Below, in pieces: positions 10,401 through 12,971 of a stretch of DNA of 12,971 bases (positions within the stretch are counted from its first letter, which is position 1; every line of letters starts with the position of its first letter). The stretch spans positions 1 to 12,971 of the forward strand of contig CAMUJQ010000024.1 in NCBI GenBank assembly GCA_947089305.1, in the 5' to 3' direction. The notes beneath the pieces are model-generated. The model made no database searches. It was not told where the DNA came from and saw nothing but the letters and a program-made list of their open reading frames with translations. The DNA is from an uncultured Clostridia bacterium (lineage in GTDB: Bacteria; Bacillota; Clostridia; Christensenellales; UBA1242). The position numbers and the translations under genes were made by a program.

Positions 10401-10481
10401 TTATTTTACAATATTTGTTTGTTTTATAAAAATGTTTTCGCCCGCTTTACGGGCATATAGTTTTAATTTAAAATGTTTCAT
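10401..10481 (-). CDS. Small basic ORF between attenuator and tyrS (26 aa)
   Basis: ATG at 10481 is preceded by AAGGAG with six bases of spacing, as good as the tyrS site. The product is 26 aa, beginning MKHFKLKLYARKAGENIF, Lys-rich and without a hydrophobic segment. The TAA stop lies 15 bp before the tyrS ATG, and the tyrS Shine-Dalgarno site fills that gap, so translational coupling is likely. A GC-rich hairpin (GCCCG with CGGGC, 10454-10440) lies inside the ORF directly after its single Tyr codon, TAT. I do not recognise the peptide. It may be a second leader peptide, a genuine small protein, or a device keeping ribosomes near the tyrS start. Expression would depend on read-through of both leader terminators. 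Confidence 0.6.
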   Translation of the reverse strand: MKHFKLKLYARKAGENIFIKQTNIVK

Positions 10482-10494
10482 AACTTTCTCCTTG

Positions 10495-10530
10495 AAAAAT
10501 AAAAACCACCAAACTTAAATTGGTAGCTTT
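10495..10530 (-). terminator. Second tyrS leader terminator 5:6
   Basis: CTACCAA (10526-10520) pairs with TTGGTGG (10512-10506) around a 7-nt loop TTTAAGT, and the stem can be lengthened by AAAG with TTTT. A U tract, TTTTTATTTTT (10505-10495), follows directly. It stands about 30 nt downstream of terminator 3:4 and upstream of the two remaining ORFs of the transcript. It is weaker than 3:4 and could serve as a backup. Confidence 0.7.
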
Positions 10531-10548
10531 ACAAAATAAAAACTACCA
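10521..10548 (-). promoter_or_regulatory. tyrS attenuator helix 4:5 (second switch helix)
   Basis: Segment 4, TGGTAGTTTT (10548-10539), can also pair with segment 5, AAAGCTACCA (10530-10521): 10 bp with one G-U pair and an 8-nt loop. Segment 5 is the 5' arm of the second terminator. When 2:3 forms, segment 4 is released and can capture segment 5, which would disable the second terminator too. Confidence 0.6.
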
Positions 10549-10573
10549 CATAGCTGCTTGCTATATGGTAGTT
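10533..10573 (-). terminator. tyrS attenuator terminator 3:4
   Basis: Segment 3, AACTACCATATAGC (10573-10560), pairs with segment 4, GCTATGTGGTAGTT (10554-10541), over 14 bp with one G-U pair and a 5-nt loop AAGCA. A U tract (TTTTTATTTT, 10542-10533) follows. It is a strong intrinsic terminator located between the leader peptide and tyrS, and helix 2:3 would abolish it. Premature transcripts would be about 147 nt. Confidence 0.88.
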
Positions 10574-10621
10574 AAATTTTAAAATTAAATTTTTTGCAAC
10601 AAAACAAACTACATATAGCAA
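10558..10621 (-). promoter_or_regulatory. tyrS attenuator helix 2:3 (antiterminator)
   Basis: Segment 2, TTGCTATATGTAGTT (10621-10607), is complementary to segment 3, AACTACCATATAGCAA (10573-10558): 15 base pairs with a single bulged C. Segment 3 is also the 5' arm of the downstream terminator, so the two structures exclude each other. Segment 2 begins directly after the leader stop codon. A terminating ribosome would cover it, whereas one stalled on the Tyr run would leave it free. This is the expected geometry of ribosome-mediated attenuation. Confidence 0.82.
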
Positions 10622-10657
10622 CTAAATGTAGTAGTAATAATATAAAACTGTTGCAAA
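10593..10657 (-). promoter_or_regulatory. tyrS attenuator helix 1:2 (protector hairpin)
   Basis: Leader RNA segment 1, ACTACAT (10632-10626, inside the last Tyr codons), pairs with segment 2, ATGTAGT (10614-10608), over 7 bp. An outer stem TTTGCAACA (10657-10649) with TGTTGCAAA (10601-10593) adds 9 bp. A ribosome stalled on the Tyr codons would cover segment 1 and prevent this hairpin. With no translation the hairpin forms and withholds segment 2 from the antiterminator. Confidence 0.75.
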
Positions 10658-10669
10658 TAAATTTTTCAT
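10622..10669 (-). CDS. Tyr-rich leader peptide of the tyrS attenuator
   Basis: A 15-codon ORF that translates to MKNLFATVLYYYYYI followed by TAG. Codons 10-14 are TAT TAT TAC TAC TAC, five tyrosines in a row. ATG at 10669 is preceded by AGAGGT six bases away (GAGGT matches the anti-Shine-Dalgarno), and the inferred transcript begins just upstream of that site. It is the first ORF on the tyrosyl-tRNA synthetase transcript. By analogy with the his, phe and trp leader peptides of enterobacteria, the product probably has no function of its own: the ribosome's progress across the Tyr run would sense charged tRNA-Tyr. The codon run and ribosome binding site are seen directly; the sensing role is inferred from the alternative RNA helices that follow. 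The chance of such a run arising by accident in front of tyrS looks very small. Confidence 0.9.
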   Translation of the reverse strand: MKNLFATVLYYYYYI

Positions 10670-10686
10670 TTTTTACCTCTATTTTT

Positions 10687-10714
10687 ATTATATACAAAAT
10701 TCTCAATTTGTCAA
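10687..10714 (-). promoter_or_regulatory. tyrS promoter (sigma-A type)
   Basis: Reading the minus strand, a perfect -35 box TTGACA (10714-10709) is separated by 16 bp from a perfect -10 box TATAAT (10692-10687). Transcription should start about 7 bases beyond, near 10680, immediately ahead of the leader-peptide Shine-Dalgarno site. It lies downstream of the asnS terminator, so tyrS is an independent transcription unit with a leader of about 295 nt. Confidence 0.88.
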
Positions 10715-10907
10715 CCTATAAAAGGAAAAACTCACAAATCAAATTTTTATGTGGTATTTTTGTGCAAAGCAAGGCGAACTAGCAAATTCGAATATAAGTT
10801 TATTAAACATAAATAACTTTATAATAACAGTTAAAAGTGATAGTATTAGTAGTTTTATTTATTAATGATATTTTGCGAGCAGCTTTTTATTGCAAGACTA
10901 GAAAAAC
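10715..10907. other. AT-rich spacer between asnS terminator and tyrS promoter
   Basis: I see no convincing gene, tRNA or structured RNA in this stretch. It contains short T and A runs and a small ATTCGAAT palindrome near 10786-10793, with nothing interpretable beyond that. Confidence 0.5.
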
Positions 10908-10959
10908 AAAAAAAGCTAGCAAGGAGTTTACTAGGTCGTAAATAACTTGCTGGCTTTTT
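10908..10959 (-). terminator. Intrinsic terminator after asnS
   Basis: Inverted repeat with arms at 10911-10923 and 10946-10958. On the minus strand it reads AAAAGCCAGCAAG, a 22-nt loop, then CTTGCTAGCTTTT, running into a T-rich tract; the stem contains one G-T wobble. The loop holds a second small stem (TTTAC at 10942-10938 with GTAAA at 10931-10927). It lies about 40 bp past the asnS stop. Because both arms are flanked by A/T runs, it could also work on the plus strand. Confidence 0.8.
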
Positions 10960-10999
10960 ACTGTTTGACAAAGTATTGCCTAAAAAGATGTGGCAAAAA

Positions 11000-12379
11000 T
11001 TAGAATTTGCAGTTGTTTGGAGTTCGTGGATAAGGAATAACATCACGTATGTTTTTCATTCCTGTAACATACATAATAAATCTATCAAAGCCCATGCCAA
11101 AGCCACTATGTTTTACACTGCCAAATTTACGTAAGTTTAAGAACCACCAGTAATCTTCTTCTTTTAGTCCTAATTCATGAATACGATTTAGTAAAACATC
11201 ATAACGTTCTTCCCTCTCACTAGCCCCACAAAGTTCTCCAATTCCAGGAACAAGAAGGTCTGTTGCTTTAACTGTTTTGTTATCTTCATTTAAACGCATG
11301 TAAAAAGCTTTAATGTCTTTTGGATAGTTGTAAACAAACACTGGTTTTTTATAAACAACTTCAGTTAAATATTTTTCGTGCTCAGTTTGAATATCGTCTC
11401 CCCATTTTACTTTATATTCAAAGTTTTGATTATTCTTTGCAAGAATTTCAATTGCGTCGGTGTATGTTACACGTGCAAATTCACTAGAACGCACATTTTC
11501 TAGTTTATCAATTAAACCAGGTTCAACAAATGCATTAAAAAATTCAAGTTCATCTTTACATTTTGTGAATAAATAGTTAATAACATATTTAACCATGCTT
11601 TCCATAACATCCATATCATCAAATAATTCATAAAAAGCCATTTCAGGTTCTATATGCCAGAATTCATTAGCATGCTTTACTGTGTTAGAGTTTTCAGCTC
11701 TAAAACTTGGTCCAAAAGTATAAGTTTTACCAAATGCAAGAGCAAAAGTTTCCCCTTCTAATTGACAGCTTGGTGATAAAAATACACTGCTTCCAAGTAA
11801 CTCATCTTCAGGCTTTAATTTCTTACCAGAATAAATATCTTGCGTTGATACTCTAAATAATTCGCCTGCTCCTTCACAATCGCTTGATGTTAAAATAGGT
11901 GCTTGTAAATAAACAAAACCTTGTTTATTAAAAAACTCATGCAAAGCAAATGCAGCTTCACTTCTAACTCTAAACACTGCGTTAAACATATTTGTGCGAG
12001 GTCTAAGATATGCAATATCGCGAAGAGCTTCAAGCGACATTCTCTTTTTTTGAATTGGATAAGTTTCATCCGTTGCACTTAAAACTTCAACACTATTTGC
12101 AACTAATTCATAAGGTTGTTTTGCCTCAGGTGTTAACTTTAAAACACCTTCACACAAAATGCTAGAACCTGTGTTAAGTTTAATTGCATCACTATAATTT
12201 TTAATTTTATCAGCATTTAAAACAATTTGAATGCCTTTAAAAGTTGTTCCGTCATTTAGGTCAATAAACCCAAAAGTTTTACTATCTCTTGTTGAACGCA
12301 CCCAACCGCCAACTGTAATAACTTTATCGGCAAACTTTTTACTATCTTTTTTAATTTCTAATAAATCTATTTTTTCCAT
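11000..12379 (-). CDS. asnS: Asparaginyl-tRNA synthetase
   Basis: Class II synthetase that charges tRNA-Asn with asparagine directly. The product is 459 aa, the usual bacterial AsnRS length. The N-terminal OB-fold anticodon-binding domain covers about residues 15-105 (VGGWVRSTRDSKTFGFIDLNDG). The catalytic domain follows: motif 1 about 142-164 (ALHEFFNKQGFVYLQAPILT), the AsnRS-like SPSCQLEGE segment about 202-210, motif 2 about 225-247 (PSFRAENSNT...HANEFWHIEPE), and motif 3 about 427-452 (GFGMGFDRFIMYVTGMKNIRDVIPYPRTP region). ATG at 12379 is preceded by AAAGGAG with good spacing, and this Shine-Dalgarno site sits directly against the aspS stop codon, so translation is probably coupled to aspS. 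No key residue appears to be missing. An intrinsic terminator follows about 40 bp downstream, making asnS the last gene of the operon. Confidence 0.97.
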   Translation of the reverse strand: MEKIDLLEIKKDSKKFADKVITVGGWVRSTRDSKTFGFIDLNDGTTFKGIQIVLNADKIKNYSDAIKLNTGSSILCEGVLKLTPEAKQPYELVANSVEVLSATDETYPIQKKRMSLEALRDIAYLRPRTNMFNAVFRVRSEAAFALHEFFNKQGFVYLQAPILTSSDCEGAGELFRVSTQDIYSGKKLKPEDELLGSSVFLSPSCQLEGETFALAFGKTYTFGPSFRAENSNTVKHANEFWHIEPEMAFYELFDDMDVMESMVKYVINYLFTKCKDELEFFNAFVEPGLIDKLENVRSSEFARVTYTDAIEILAKNNQNFEYKVKWGDDIQTEHEKYLTEVVYKKPVFVYNYPKDIKAFYMRLNEDNKTVKATDLLVPGIGELCGASEREERYDVLLNRIHELGLKEEDYWWFLNLRKFGSVKHSGFGMGFDRFIMYVTGMKNIRDVIPYPRTPNNCKF

Positions 12380-12390
12380 TTTTTCTCCTT

Positions 12391-12971
12391 TTATGGTGTG
12401 ATGCGGTCTGGTCCACGGAACACAAACATTGCTTCTTTTAAACTTGGAAGTTCAAGCATATTCATAATAATACGGTCAAGACCTAGCCCAAAACCTCCAT
12501 GTGGAGGGCATCCATATTTAAAGAACTGTAAATAAAACTTAACGTCTTCCTCAAGTCCCTTTTCTTCAGCTTGTTTTTTAAGAATTTCATAACGGTGTTC
12601 ACGTTGTGCAGTTGTAGAAATTTCAACACCTTTCCAAATAAAGTCACAACCTTGTGGAATGCCCTGTTCGTTGCGTAAGTGATAAAATGCGCGTTCTTTA
12701 GCACTATAATCAGTTACAACCAAAAATTCATGTCCATAAACATCACGAGCATAATCTTTGCAAAGTCGTTCAGCTTCCGTTGTAAGATCTCCTTTTACGC
12801 TATCATCTACCTTATAATTATAGCATTTTTCAAGCTCTTTATATAATTCTGGAAGTTTTATTTGTGGGAATGGTAATGTTGGAACAATTATTTCAACGCC
12901 AAAAGCCTCTTTTATTTGTTCCCCATAATTTTCTTTAACCTTCTTTAACGCATAAGTTAATAATTCACTTT
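12391..12971 (-). CDS. aspS: Aspartyl-tRNA synthetase, archaeal/eukaryotic-type, C-terminal part
   Basis: Class II aminoacyl-tRNA synthetase that charges tRNA-Asp with aspartate in the cytoplasm. About 193 C-terminal residues are visible; the N-terminal OB-fold, motif 1 and probably motif 2 lie beyond the right edge. Translation shows EIIVPTLPFPQIKLPE, then GHEFLVVTDY, then GVEISTTAQREHRYEIL, and class II motif 3 as PPHGGFGLGLDRIIM followed by FRGPDRITP at the terminus. The 'VEI..AQREHRYE' stretch and the short tail ending DR.TP are typical of the archaeal/eukaryotic-type AspRS and not of the long bacterial AspRS with its GAD insert. A TTG at 12723 is an internal Leu codon, not a start, because the frame stays open to the window edge. 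Its TAA stop lies 11 bp before asnS, so the two are co-transcribed. Whether it also charges tRNA-Asn (non-discriminating form) cannot be decided here; the adjacent asnS makes that unnecessary. Confidence 0.93.
   Translation of the reverse strand, partial: SELLTYALKKVKENYGEQIKEAFGVEIIVPTLPFPQIKLPELYKELEKCYNYKVDDSVKGDLTTEAERLCKDYARDVYGHEFLVVTDYSAKERAFYHLRNEQGIPQGCDFIWKGVEISTTAQREHRYEILKKQAEEKGLEEDVKFYLQFFKYGCPPHGGFGLGLDRIIMNMLELPSLKEAMFVFRGPDRITP

Noticed and set aside
10438..10456. GCCCG/CGGGC hairpin as an intrinsic terminator in front of tyrS
   Set aside because: The stem is only 5 bp and is not followed directly by a U tract on either strand; it lies inside the 26-codon ORF.
10501..10560. 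TTGGTGG followed by U residues as a T-box antiterminator core
   Set aside because: It lacks the AGGGTGGNACC context and the flanking conserved elements. The same bases form the 3' arm of a simple terminator, and the leader peptide and switch helices explain the region better.
10594..10782. Plus-strand ORF of 62 aa across the tyrS promoter and leader
   Set aside because: It is antisense to the promoter, the Tyr leader ORF and the attenuator helices, has no Shine-Dalgarno site, and arises from the AT-rich, structured sequence.
10715..10907. A tRNA or small structured RNA in the asnS-tyrS gap
   Set aside because: No cloverleaf, TTCRANTC-type loop or CCA-end arrangement could be made; the sequence is AT-rich with only short palindromes.
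10855..11046. Minus-strand ORF of 63 aa overlapping the asnS end
   Set aside because: It overlaps the asnS 3' end in another frame and runs through the intrinsic terminator, with no ribosome binding site.

Overview
The window comes from a low-GC bacterium with strong Shine-Dalgarno sites (GGAGG/AAGGAG) and consensus sigma-A-type promoters. Every Trp codon I translated is TGG, and no in-frame TGA occurs in about 2,300 codons of the long left-hand reading frame. This fits a Bacillota (Firmicutes) genome with the standard bacterial code rather than a TGA-recoding Mollicute. Giant InlB-repeat/BspA-LRR surface proteins and an archaeal-type AspRS suggest an uncultured host-associated (for example gut) lineage; that placement is inference.

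Right side (9150-12971), all on the minus strand: the 3' part of an archaeal-type aspartyl-tRNA synthetase (aspS) is followed after 11 bp by asnS in the same operon, which ends at an intrinsic terminator (10908-10959). tyrS comes next with its own consensus promoter (10687-10714) and a leader of about 295 nt.

The tyrS leader is the highlight. It encodes a 15-residue peptide, MKNLFATVLYYYYYI, with five consecutive Tyr codons. RNA segments after it can form a protector hairpin (1:2), a 15-bp antiterminator (2:3), a 14-bp intrinsic terminator (3:4), a second switch helix (4:5) and a second intrinsic terminator (5:6). This has the anatomy of ribosome-mediated transcription attenuation, in a gene that in Firmicutes is normally controlled by a T-box riboswitch; no T-box core is visible. 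A 26-codon small ORF with its own Shine-Dalgarno site lies between the second terminator and tyrS.

Middle (8677-9155): a small plus-strand ORF (68 aa, function unknown) converges on tyrS, and a long-loop hairpin spans both stop codons. A promoter with an extended -10 drives the leftward giant gene.

Left side (1-8676), minus strand: one giant surface-protein gene with a Lys-rich N-terminus and hydrophobic signal or anchor segment, then a long array of InlB-type B repeats (about 8556-3960), then BspA-like leucine-rich repeats (about 3790 to the window edge). At least 2,890 residues are encoded and the C-terminus lies outside the window. The frame is broken once, near 7003-7014 at a G4 run, by a -1 shift. 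Below that point the frame is open with no stop to the window edge.

The three synthetases supply Asp-, Asn- and Tyr-tRNA. I see no functional link between them and the surface protein.
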